This document shows, one piece after another, positions 17,605 to 24,934 of a stretch of DNA of 51,749 bases. The notes beneath the pieces are model-generated. The model ran no database searches and had not been told where the DNA came from. It worked only from the letters and a program-made list of their open reading frames with translations. Source of the DNA: Acidimicrobiia bacterium (GTDB lineage: Bacteria; Actinomycetota; Acidimicrobiia; Spongiisociales; ZC4RG35); the NCBI GenBank assembly GCA_025922945.1, contig JAICGW010000003.1, positions 1 to 51,749 of the forward strand. Reading direction: 5' to 3'. A program made the translations under genes and the position numbers. Numbering within the stretch: the first letter of the stretch is position 1; every line of letters starts with the position of its first letter.

Positions 17605-17611
17605 TCCGAGG

Positions 17612-18748
17612 TTGATCACCAGTCTCGACGAACCCTCGGCCGTCGATCCCGAACGAGTCGGCGCCAAGGCAGCGACGTTGGCCGCCGCCCGCCATGATGG
17701 ACTTCCGGTCCTCCCCGGGTTCGTCGTGGAGTCGTCCGCATCTCGACACCACCTGCAGCTCGGAGCATCGGTCCTGCCGGTGCGAGGTTCGGGTGGCGCC
17801 CGGCTGGCGGTGAGCTCGGAGCCCCTCGACGCCGCGGATCGAATCGTGGAGGCTGGGAGGGAGCTGTCGGCCACCCTGGCGGTCCGCTCCTCCAGTCCCC
17901 TCGAGTCGAGCGGGTACTGGGCCGGGGCCTTCACCTCTTATATAGGCATCACTCCCGAGGAGCTGCCCAAGGCGGTCGCCGGCTGCTGGGCCTCCGCCTT
18001 CTCCGTCGACGCCCTCGCCCGCCAGACCCACATTGGAATCGAACCCGGCACTGTGCCGATGGCGGTTCTGGTGCAGCCCGCGATCGATTTTGAGGTGGGG
18101 GGAGTCGCCGAGGTGTCCGCTGATGGGAGCCTTCGGGTTGAGGCATTGGCGGGATCTCCGGCTGGGTTGCTCCAGGGATGGGATCGGGGAGTGGTCGCCA
18201 CCAAGGGGGAGCGATGGGAGGGAGTCGAGGCCATCGCTCTCATCGGGGCCGAGACACTCAACGAGCTCGGGAAGATGCTCGAAATCGCCTGCGCGCGATA
18301 TGGCTATGACCGCTGCGAATGGGGCGTCGCCTCTTCGTTATGGATCCTTCAGCTACAGAAGATGGAAAAACGCGAACCAAGCGCCTGGGAGTCCACGCAG
18401 CTCGCGGCAATCGTTGCCCAGGGAGATCGACACCAGGGCATGCCCGTGGCGGCCGGGATCGGTATCGGCCCCCGGCATCATGTCGATGGAGCAGACCCGC
18501 AGGCGCCGCCAGTGGGCGCGGTGGTCACCGCCTCGTCGGCCCCACCGAGCTTGTCTCAACTGATCTGGGCCGCCGCCGGCCTCGTCACCGACCGCGGCAG
18601 CCCGGCCGCTCATGTGTTCGAGGCGGCGAGGTCGCTTGGTGTGCCGGCGGTGTGCGGTGTAGATCTCGGACCCGATGCCGATCAGATCGTCGCCGTCGAC
18701 GGTTACTCGGGCGTGGTGGCAACTCTTCCCGCTCAGCCGATCCCGTAG
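17612..18748 (+). CDS. Short PEP-synthase-like protein: ATP-grasp plus phosphohistidine domain
   Basis: TTG 17612 is the first in-frame start clear of the upstream gene and precedes VGAKAATLAAARHDGLPVLPGFVV, the usual PPDK N-terminal ATP-binding opening. The product is 378 aa. ATP-grasp elements include LAVRSSSPLESSGYWAGAFTS, MAVLVQPAIDFEVGGVAEV and CEWGVASSLWILQLQ. The C-terminal swivelling domain has LVTDRGSPAAHVFEAARSLGVPAVCGV with its catalytic His. The PEP/pyruvate TIM barrel is absent, so this is not PEP synthase. Rifampin-phosphotransferase-type or unknown phosphotransfer activity is possible. Its end overlaps the convergent amidohydrolase gene by 16 bp. Confidence 0.82.
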   Translation: MITSLDEPSAVDPERVGAKAATLAAARHDGLPVLPGFVVESSASRHHLQLGASVLPVRGSGGARLAVSSEPLDAADRIVEAGRELSATLAVRSSSPLESSGYWAGAFTSYIGITPEELPKAVAGCWASAFSVDALARQTHIGIEPGTVPMAVLVQPAIDFEVGGVAEVSADGSLRVEALAGSPAGLLQGWDRGVVATKGERWEGVEAIALIGAETLNELGKMLEIACARYGYDRCEWGVASSLWILQLQKMEKREPSAWESTQLAAIVAQGDRHQGMPVAAGIGIGPRHHVDGADPQAPPVGAVVTASSAPPSLSQLIWAAAGLVTDRGSPAAHVFEAARSLGVPAVCGVDLGPDADQIVAVDGYSGVVATLPAQPIP

Positions 18749-19731
18749 AGCCGGGCGGCGTTGCCCCCGGAAATGGCGGCCCGGTCGTCATCGCTGAGAC
18801 CCTCGGTGGCCGCAACCAAACCCAGGGGATCGGTCTCGCTCATGTCGAAGGGATAGTCAGTGCCGAGGAGGACGTGGTCGGCTGCCACCACGTCGACCAG
18901 GTGGCGCAGATAGAGCGGCTGGAAGACGACGGTATCGAAGAAGAGCATCCGCATGTAATGACTGGGTGGTCGCTCCGGGATGCGGGTCCTGGTCTCGGGG
19001 CGCACCTCCCAGGTGTGGTCGGCCCGGGACGCGTAGAAGGGCAGATAACCACCCCCGTGGAGCAAGACCAGCTTGATCCCCGGATGCTCCTCGAATAGCC
19101 CGCTGAAGATCAGCCGGGTGGCGGCCACCATCGTCTCCAACGGATTGCCGATGCAATTGACCAGGAAATAGTCCCCGAGGCGCTGGCTTTCCGGATATCC
19201 ATTCGGGTGGAGGATGACCGGGATGCTCTTGGCCTCCACCGCCGCCCAGAACGGTCGGAAGCGGGGCTCGTCGAGGTTGGCGCCGTCGACCGTCCCTCCG
19301 ATTTGGAGTCCCTTGAACCCGAGCTGGTCGACCGCTCGGTCCATCTCGGCGATTGCCAGGTCGATGTCCTGCAGAGGCACGGTCGCCCCTAAGGCGACGA
19401 ACCGGTCCGGGTAACTGGCCACCGCCGCCGCCAGATTGTCGTTCTGGACCCGGGCCGACTCCGCCCCGATGCGTGCCGGCGCCCAGTAGAAGTACTCGGA
19501 AACGAAGGTGGAAAGGCCCTGGAGGTCGATGCCCATCCGGTCCATTGCCGCGAGCCGCACCGCCGGGTCAGTGAGAGCGGGAAGGATGCCGCCCACCATG
19601 GTGACGTTGTGGGCCACCGAGTCGGCGCCCATAAAATAGTCGTAGGGCTCGTGCTCGGGGCGGCGATGGGGCTCGACCGCCGTCCTGCTCGCCGGAGTGG
19701 CGAGATGGCTGTGGATGTCGATGGTGGTCAT
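18733..19731 (-). CDS. Amidohydrolase family 2 (ACMSD-like) protein
   Basis: Metal-dependent TIM-barrel hydrolase or decarboxylase of 332 aa from ATG 19731; the 700-aa ORF-track version overlaps two plus-strand genes and is rejected. Motifs: DIHSHL (HxH, residues 5-9), ILHPNGYP, LVLLHGGGYLPFYASR and VLLGTDYPFDM (catalytic Asp). This is the pattern of aminocarboxymuconate-semialdehyde and 2-hydroxy-aromatic decarboxylases, PF04909. It is divergent from the beta-hydroxyacid dehydrogenase operon. It is a paralogue in family of the gene at 38511-39515. Confidence 0.9.
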   Translation of the reverse strand: MTTIDIHSHLATPASRTAVEPHRRPEHEPYDYFMGADSVAHNVTMVGGILPALTDPAVRLAAMDRMGIDLQGLSTFVSEYFYWAPARIGAESARVQNDNLAAAVASYPDRFVALGATVPLQDIDLAIAEMDRAVDQLGFKGLQIGGTVDGANLDEPRFRPFWAAVEAKSIPVILHPNGYPESQRLGDYFLVNCIGNPLETMVAATRLIFSGLFEEHPGIKLVLLHGGGYLPFYASRADHTWEVRPETRTRIPERPPSHYMRMLFFDTVVFQPLYLRHLVDVVAADHVLLGTDYPFDMSETDPLGLVAATEGLSDDDRAAISGGNAARLYGIG

Positions 19732-19752
19732 GGGCTCGAGCGGTGTGGGCAC

Positions 19753-19768
19753 GTTAACGATGGTTATC
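19753..19768. promoter_or_regulatory. Imperfect 16-bp palindrome in a divergent promoter
   Basis: GTTAACGATGGTTATC pairs 6 of 8 positions per half-site and lies in the 63-bp gap between divergent genes. It is a candidate operator for an unidentified regulator. It does not match the CAAnCGnTTG site found later. Confidence 0.4.
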
Positions 19769-19794
19769 GTCGGCTCCCTGGTCGGGAGATTGCA

Positions 19795-20676
19795 TTGAGA
19801 GTCGGCTTCATTGGACTCGGTGACATGGGTCAGGGGATCGTCCCCCGGTTGCTCGCTGCCGGCCACGAGGTCACCGGCTGGAACCGCACCGAGCCCAAGG
19901 CCCGCCCTCTGTTGGAACAGGGGATGACCTGGGCCGGCACACCCCGGGAAGTGGCGGCCGCATCCGAAGTGGTCTTCTCGATCGTCACCGACGGAGCGGC
20001 GGTGCGCGCAGTGGCGCTCGGGGACGATGGAGTGATCGCTGGCCTCAACTCGAGCTCGGTCTACCTCGACATGAGCACGATCGACCCGGAGGTGAGCCGG
20101 TCGATCAGCCGGGAGTTCGCGGCTGCCGGCTTGATCATGCTCGACGCCCCCATCTCGGGGAGCCCCGTCACTCTGGCCCAGGGCAGCGCCTCGACCATGG
20201 TCGGGGGCGACCGCGCCGCCTTCGAGCGGGTGGAGCCGCTGCTCTACGACATCGGCTCCAAGGTGAGCTACATCGGTGGGCCCGGAACCGCGGTCCAGAT
20301 GAAGGTGGCGGTCAACCTCACCCTGATCGTGGAGATGGTCGCCTTCTGCGAGTCGGTAGCACTGGCGGAGAGGGGTGGTGTCGCCCGCGAGGTCGCCGTC
20401 GACGCCATGTTGAAAAGCGTCGTGGCCTCGCCGGTGATGGGGTATCGGGGTCCCTTCATATTGGAGGGCGGGATGCCGGAGAAGCCGCTGGCCGATGTGA
20501 CCCTGCAGCAGAAGGACATGATCCTTGCTCTGGAGGTGGCCCGGCGGCAGGGCTCGCCGGCACCGCTGGCGGCCGTGGCCAACGAGCTGCTCAACGCTTG
20601 CCGCGGTCGTGGCATCGACCACCGCGACTTCGTCACGGTCTTTGACGTCTACCACCTGCTCAGCGGGATGTCGTGA
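19795..20676 (+). CDS. 3-hydroxyisobutyrate dehydrogenase-family oxidoreductase
   Basis: NAD(P)-dependent beta-hydroxyacid dehydrogenase of 293 aa. TTG 19795 has GGGAG six bases upstream and places the Rossmann motif RVGFIGLGDMGQG at the N-terminus; the ORF-track start is 62 codons too early. It has the substrate motif DAPISGSPVTLAQGSASTMVGG and the catalytic-Lys helix GPGTAVQMKVAVNLTLIVEM. The last residues overlap the cupin gene. It is the first gene of a three-gene operon with a cupin and a hydratase, probably catabolic. Exact substrate unknown. Confidence 0.92.
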   Translation: MRVGFIGLGDMGQGIVPRLLAAGHEVTGWNRTEPKARPLLEQGMTWAGTPREVAAASEVVFSIVTDGAAVRAVALGDDGVIAGLNSSSVYLDMSTIDPEVSRSISREFAAAGLIMLDAPISGSPVTLAQGSASTMVGGDRAAFERVEPLLYDIGSKVSYIGGPGTAVQMKVAVNLTLIVEMVAFCESVALAERGGVAREVAVDAMLKSVVASPVMGYRGPFILEGGMPEKPLADVTLQQKDMILALEVARRQGSPAPLAAVANELLNACRGRGIDHRDFVTVFDVYHLLSGMS

Positions 20677-21071
20677 TGGAGCCCTACCGCACCCGGCTCG
20701 AGGACGTTCCCCTGGTGAGCGGGCTTCGTCGGGACGAAGGCTGGGTAGACATGCAAGTCCAGTTCCTGGTGGACAAGCACGCCGCCGGCTCCGACGATTT
20801 TCTGCTCGGCTGGACCGTGCTGCCACCGCGAGCACGGCACGAACGCCATCGCCACCAACGAGCCGACGAGTTTTTCGTTGTCCTCCAGGGGGCGGGCATG
20901 GTGTACACGGACGCCGGTCGAGAGCGGGCGGAGAAGGGGGATGTGGTCTTCACCCCGCGGGGTCACTGGCACGGTTTTGACAACACCGGCTCTGAGGATG
21001 TTGTCCTGGTCTGGGGCTGGAGTGGGGCCGGGTCGCTCGAGGACGCCGGTTACGAAGCGGAAACCATGTGA
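20676..21071 (+). CDS. Cupin-domain protein
   Basis: Small beta-barrel protein of 131 aa starting at ATG 20676, sharing one base with the preceding stop. It has cupin motif 1 (ARHERHRHQRADEFFVVLQGAGMV) with metal-ligand His and Glu, and motif 2 (GDVVFTPRGHWHGFDNTG). It probably binds a divalent metal and acts as an isomerase, dioxygenase or sugar/organic-acid sensor; the reaction is unknown. It is translationally coupled to genes on both sides (stop/start overlaps). Confidence 0.88.
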   Translation: MEPYRTRLEDVPLVSGLRRDEGWVDMQVQFLVDKHAAGSDDFLLGWTVLPPRARHERHRHQRADEFFVVLQGAGMVYTDAGRERAEKGDVVFTPRGHWHGFDNTGSEDVVLVWGWSGAGSLEDAGYEAETM

Positions 21072-21754
21072 CGGTCTGGGACGACGCCTCCGTGCTGGAA
21101 GGCACCCGACGGATGCTGGATCGACGTGCGCGCCTCATCGAGGATGGTGAGCGTATGATCGGCTGGAAGCTTGCCTTCGGAGCTCCCGAGCGGCTTCGAC
21201 AATTCGGGCTCACCGGTCCGCTGGTCGGGTTCCTGGCGGAATCGAACGCAAAGTCGTCGGGGGCGGCGGTGTCCTGTCAAGGCTGGGTCCACCCGGTGGC
21301 CGAGCCCGAGATCGCCGTCTACCTGGGAAAGGACGTCGACGAGCCGGACCGAGTGGCGGAGTCGATCTCGGGTCTGGGGGCGGCGATCGAACTGGCTGAC
21401 GTCGACCCCCCACCGGAGGACCTCGGAGCTGTCCTCGAAGGCAACATCTTCCATCGAGCGGTGATCCTCGATCAGCCTGCCCATTCGCGTGCCGGTGGCA
21501 GCGTTGCCGGGATGCGAGCCCGGATCGCAAACAACGGAACCGAGATCGCCGACACCGCGGATCTCGAGGCATTGACCGGCAACCTGGTCTCCATCCTCGG
21601 CCATACCTCACGGCTGCTGCAATCGGCAGGCGCCCGGCTCCGAGCGGGGGAGGTGGTAATCGCGGGCTCGATCGTTCCGCCGATTCCGGTGCGACCAGGA
21701 GACGAGATCACATTCGAACTCGTCCCGCTGTCCCCGATCTCGGTGACCGTTTAG
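21068..21754 (+). CDS. 2-keto-4-pentenoate hydratase / FAH-superfamily protein
   Basis: Protein of 228 aa starting at a GTG that overlaps the cupin stop (GTGA). Motifs of the MhpD-type hydratase/decarboxylase branch are visible: ERMIGWKLAFG, HPVAEPEIAVYLGKDV (metal-binding Glu pair), AAIELADVD and AGSIVPPIPVRPGDEITFE. These enzymes hydrate or decarboxylate 2-oxo-dienoic acids from aromatic or sugar-acid breakdown. With the dehydrogenase, cupin and ACMSD-like amidohydrolase next door, a short organic-acid degradation route is likely but unproved. Confidence 0.88.
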   Translation: MTVWDDASVLEGTRRMLDRRARLIEDGERMIGWKLAFGAPERLRQFGLTGPLVGFLAESNAKSSGAAVSCQGWVHPVAEPEIAVYLGKDVDEPDRVAESISGLGAAIELADVDPPPEDLGAVLEGNIFHRAVILDQPAHSRAGGSVAGMRARIANNGTEIADTADLEALTGNLVSILGHTSRLLQSAGARLRAGEVVIAGSIVPPIPVRPGDEITFELVPLSPISVTV

Positions 21755-22197
21755 AAACCCAGCGCGGGGTGGGTTGAGGTCGTCGCATCCCAGGCGGGTG
21801 CGCCGGTCTCGCTGATGTGGGGCCGATCGGCGGCGGTGACCCAGAATCCGACCAACGACGCCGGGATCTCGGGATGCGGGTTGAATGCCCGATGGACCAC
21901 CCCGATCGGTTCGGTGTAGACGTCGCCCGCCGAGTAGTGCTCGCTCCGTCCGTCGTACTGGAGAGAGATGAGGCCGCGCAGCAGGACGAAGTAGACGACA
22001 CCGTTGTGGATGTGCCAGGTCGCGGTCCCTCTTGGGTTGAGCTCCGAGAGCTGGATGTTGATCCGTGACTCTGGGTCGCGGGGGAGGCGGGTTTCGATTT
22101 CATCGAGGAGAACCTGACGTACGTGGTTGTCGCCCTCAGGTACCAGCCCGGTGGTTTGGAGCGCGAGTGTGGCGGGGTCGACGGTGAATCCGGTCAT
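21751..22197 (-). CDS. Cupin-domain protein
   Basis: Protein of 148 aa. ATG 22197 has AGGAGG eight bases upstream. The cupin core includes TATWHIHNGVVYFVLLRGLISLQYDG and AGDVYTEPIGVVHRAFNPHPE, with His ligands, followed by a short Pro/Thr tail. The function is unknown. It converges on the hydratase gene, sharing 4 bp at the ends, and is divergent from the lipoprotein gene. Confidence 0.85.
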   Translation of the reverse strand: MTGFTVDPATLALQTTGLVPEGDNHVRQVLLDEIETRLPRDPESRINIQLSELNPRGTATWHIHNGVVYFVLLRGLISLQYDGRSEHYSAGDVYTEPIGVVHRAFNPHPEIPASLVGFWVTAADRPHISETGAPAWDATTSTHPALGF

Positions 22198-22292
22198 GTC
22201 ATGCTCCTCCTAGAGCCTCGGACGCTTACGTGGCCCAGATCAGGTGATCGTTGCAGACTCCCTGCTCGGTGGCCGTGACACGCCTCTGGCCC

Positions 22293-22313
22293 CTCGGGCC
22301 TCCGAGGCCCGAG
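22293..22313. repeat. Perfect 9-bp inverted repeat in a divergent intergenic region
   Basis: CTCGGGCCT and AGGCCCGAG separated by CCG, ending 18 bp before the lipoprotein start and about 96 bp before the cupin start. It could be an operator or a 5'-UTR hairpin. No T-run follows. Confidence 0.5.
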
Positions 22314-22331
22314 CCCTGACATACTGAAGAT

Positions 22332-22682
22332 GTGCGGATCCGAACCGCCTTGGCCCTCGCTCTCGCGGTTGTCTCCTGCTTCGGAGACCCGCCACCGGAT
22401 GCCGAGGATCTGCCGCTCGAGATCGTGGTGCACCCCGACGAGTGTCTGATCAACTACCCCCAAGTCGGTCCCGGCATCCATGAGGTGACGGTCATTTTCG
22501 AGGGCACCATCGGTTCGGTGCGCATCGTCGGGGAAGGCGAAACCGTGTTCGCGAATGACACCAGGACCAGTGGTAGCGCCGAGCTCGTCGTGGGCGATTA
22601 TCAGGTTGTGTGCGAGGCCAACGGTGTCACCAGGCAGATTGCGCTGTCCGTACGCGAGGGCCTTCCGCCCGGCGGAGGCTGA
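22332..22682 (+). CDS. Small predicted lipoprotein
   Basis: A GTG start gives 116 aa: MRIRTALALALAVVSCFGD is a signal sequence with a VVSC lipobox (Cys at about 16). The mature part of about 100 residues is acidic, beta-rich and has two further Cys (DECLIN; VVCEAN), perhaps a disulfide in an Ig-like fold, ending in a Gly/Pro tail. No family is recognised. Confidence is limited by size, but the signal peptide and codon pattern support it. Confidence 0.65.
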   Translation: MRIRTALALALAVVSCFGDPPPDAEDLPLEIVVHPDECLINYPQVGPGIHEVTVIFEGTIGSVRIVGEGETVFANDTRTSGSAELVVGDYQVVCEANGVTRQIALSVREGLPPGGG

Positions 22683-22792
22683 ACGACGCTCCCGACGACG
22701 TTCCGTTCAACCGCAGGGTTTTCCAAAATCTCTGTCGCGATCCCAGCGGGTACATTGCGAGGGAGTTTCAGCGAGAGATGGAGGCGGCGTCG

Positions 22793-23290
22793 ATGAAGGC
22801 CGAAGTGATATCTGAGACCGCCAAGCTGTGGGAGGCCGAACCGGACAAGGCCAGGGGAACGCCCACGGTGAGGGCGCGTTCGGAGGGCGCTCTCGCAGTG
22901 ATGGAGGCCGGAACATTCTCCTGGCAGGCCGACCTTCCGTCCCCCCTCGGTGGGTCGAACCAGGCCCCCAGCCCCACGGCCCTCCTGCTGAGCGCTCTGG
23001 CAGGCTGTGCGGTGGTGTTCATCCGCGACACCCTTGGTCCCCAGCTGGGCGTGAGCATCGAGAGCGTCGAGGCGACTGCCTCATGTGAAGCCGACAGCCG
23101 GGGGCTGCTGGGCATGGAGGGGGCCGAACCCGACCTAGGGAACATCGGAATCGATATCCGAGTGGTTTCTCCGGATGGCGAGGACGGGGTCAACCGGGTT
23201 ATGGCCGCCTGGCAGGAGCGCTGCCCGATCTACCTATCCCTCATCAAGCCGATGGTCGTGAGGGTCGACTACGGCCTGGGGAACGCCTAG
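22793..23290 (+). CDS. OsmC/Ohr-family protein
   Basis: The ATG at 22793 has GGAGG eight bases upstream; the ORF-track start runs back into the lipoprotein gene. The 165-aa product keeps the two redox cysteines of the family: ALLLSALAGCAVVFIRDTL (first Cys) and WQERCPIYLSL (second Cys). OsmC/Ohr proteins reduce organic or fatty-acid hydroperoxides. A frame-continuous stretch before the ATG (DVPFNRRVFQNLCRDPSGYI) looks protein-like but has no usable start codon. Confidence 0.85.
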   Translation: MKAEVISETAKLWEAEPDKARGTPTVRARSEGALAVMEAGTFSWQADLPSPLGGSNQAPSPTALLLSALAGCAVVFIRDTLGPQLGVSIESVEATASCEADSRGLLGMEGAEPDLGNIGIDIRVVSPDGEDGVNRVMAAWQERCPIYLSLIKPMVVRVDYGLGNA

Positions 23291-23427
23291 GGAGAAGGCA
23301 GTCGCGGGGCGAGCTGAGGTCAACCTGAGGTGGCGGTCGTCAACGCTGTCCCATCGGAGATTGAAGGGGGACTGAACGATCCGGGAAGACCCGCTCGCGC
23401 CTTGATAGCCGGGTAGCTTCGGAGGCG

Positions 23428-24648
23428 ATGAGTTATCCGACGGCCACGGCCGCGGCACGGGCCGGGGTGAACAAGGATTCATTGAGTCGTTACCGCGACC
23501 TGGGTCTCGTCGGCACGAAGGGCGAGGATGTTTACTCCGACGTAGACATCCGTCGCATGCAGGTCTTCCAGATGTTGGAGGATGCGGGTATCCCGATCGA
23601 GGCGGTGGCCACGATGGCCGCCGAGGGTCATATGTCGCTGGACTTCATCGAGTCCGCTGGCCGGTTCGTCTTCGTACCGCTCAGTGACCGCACTTTCGGC
23701 GAGGTCAGCGCAGAATCCGGTATACCGGTGGAGACCCTGAGCGTGATCCGCGAGGCGCTTGGCGGCGGTTCCCCCCGGCCAGAGGATCGAATGGGGGAAG
23801 AAGAGTTGGCAATTGTGCCTCTGGTTGAGTTCCAGGTGTCGCTGGGGTTCCGTTCTCGGGCGATAGAACAGGCGCTTCGGGTGTATGGAGAAAGCCTGCG
23901 TCGCATGGCAGAGACAGAGGCGGAGTGGTTCAGGAGCGAGATAGTTGAACCGATGCTCGCCCGGGGTCAAACCGAGGACGATGTCGGTCGTCTCAGTGGG
24001 GAGATGTCACCTGTTCTCTCCGAGCTCTCGAACCAAGCGGTGTTAGCGATCTATCACCGACAGCAGAGACATGCCTGGTCGGTGAACATCATCGATGGGA
24101 TCGCCATGAGCCTGGAGCGGGCTGGGCTCCGTCCACGGGACGAGAGGATCCCTGCGATGTGCTTCCTCGATATCACCGGGTACACCCGGCTCACTCAAGA
24201 GCAGGGAGACCTCGCCGCCGCCGACCTTGCCGGGGAGGTCCGACGGGTCGTGGAGCGGAGGGCGGTGGCGCACGGAGGCCGGGCAGTCAAGTGGCTGGGA
24301 GATGGGGTGATGCTGCAATTCCCCGACCCGGGATCAGCCGTTGAGTCGGCAGTCAAGATGGTGGCGGCGTTAAGAGAGGCGGGCATGCCTCTGGCCCACG
24401 TGGGTGTCCACGCCGGCCCAGTGATCTTCCGTGAGGGTGACTACTACGGCCAAACGGTCAACATCGCGTCACGGATCAGCGACTTCGCCCGGCCTGGCGA
24501 GGTCCTAGTGAGCCAAGCGGTGGTCGATCTGGTCACGGGCATCCCAATAGTTTTCAGCGAGATCGGTCCTGTCGAGTTGAAGGGAGTCGGAGATGCTCTG
24601 GTGCTGTATGCGGCGAGCCGCGGCTCTCGTGAGTTGAACCAAAGCTGA
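23428..24648 (+). CDS. MerR-type HTH fused to a class III adenylate/guanylate cyclase
   Basis: Protein of 406 aa. Residues 1-70 form a MerR-like winged HTH (TATAAARAGVNKDSLSRYRDLGL, then VDIRRMQVFQMLEDAGIPIEAV). A helical linker of about 170 residues follows, then a class III cyclase catalytic domain from about 245. The metal Asp residues are in CFLDITGYTRLTQEQGD and KWLGDGVMLQF, the Lys of VKWLGD is present, and the Asn/Arg pair is in GQTVNIASRISD, so it should be active and cAMP-type. GGAGG sits close to the ATG. Fusing a DNA-binding-type domain to a cyclase suggests ligand- or DNA-gated nucleotide synthesis. Confidence 0.88.
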   Translation: MSYPTATAAARAGVNKDSLSRYRDLGLVGTKGEDVYSDVDIRRMQVFQMLEDAGIPIEAVATMAAEGHMSLDFIESAGRFVFVPLSDRTFGEVSAESGIPVETLSVIREALGGGSPRPEDRMGEEELAIVPLVEFQVSLGFRSRAIEQALRVYGESLRRMAETEAEWFRSEIVEPMLARGQTEDDVGRLSGEMSPVLSELSNQAVLAIYHRQQRHAWSVNIIDGIAMSLERAGLRPRDERIPAMCFLDITGYTRLTQEQGDLAAADLAGEVRRVVERRAVAHGGRAVKWLGDGVMLQFPDPGSAVESAVKMVAALREAGMPLAHVGVHAGPVIFREGDYYGQTVNIASRISDFARPGEVLVSQAVVDLVTGIPIVFSEIGPVELKGVGDALVLYAASRGSRELNQS

Positions 24649-24934
24649 CTCCGTTTCATGCTTTGTCCGCCGGTCCGGCTCTCAGGTTAAGGACCCACTC
24701 GGCGCATAGCGTGGCCGTCAGAGATCGACATGACCATCCGCGCGATAACGGGCCAGAGATCGCGGAAGAACGTCGACCGCTCATGGCGCACCGATGTGCC
24801 GATCGGGTACGGGATATGGGCGGAACCACAACTGAATTGTTGATCTGGGACGGGAGTGTCGGTATTACTGGGGCTGGATTGCCCGGTTCAGTGGTCTTGG
24901 CCAGGACGATTACCTTTTCGTGCGGAGGTTTCTC

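Noticed and set aside
19732-20835. N-terminal half of the 700-aa amidohydrolase ORF
   Set aside because: Antisense to the dehydrogenase and cupin genes; family N-terminus begins at ATG 19731.
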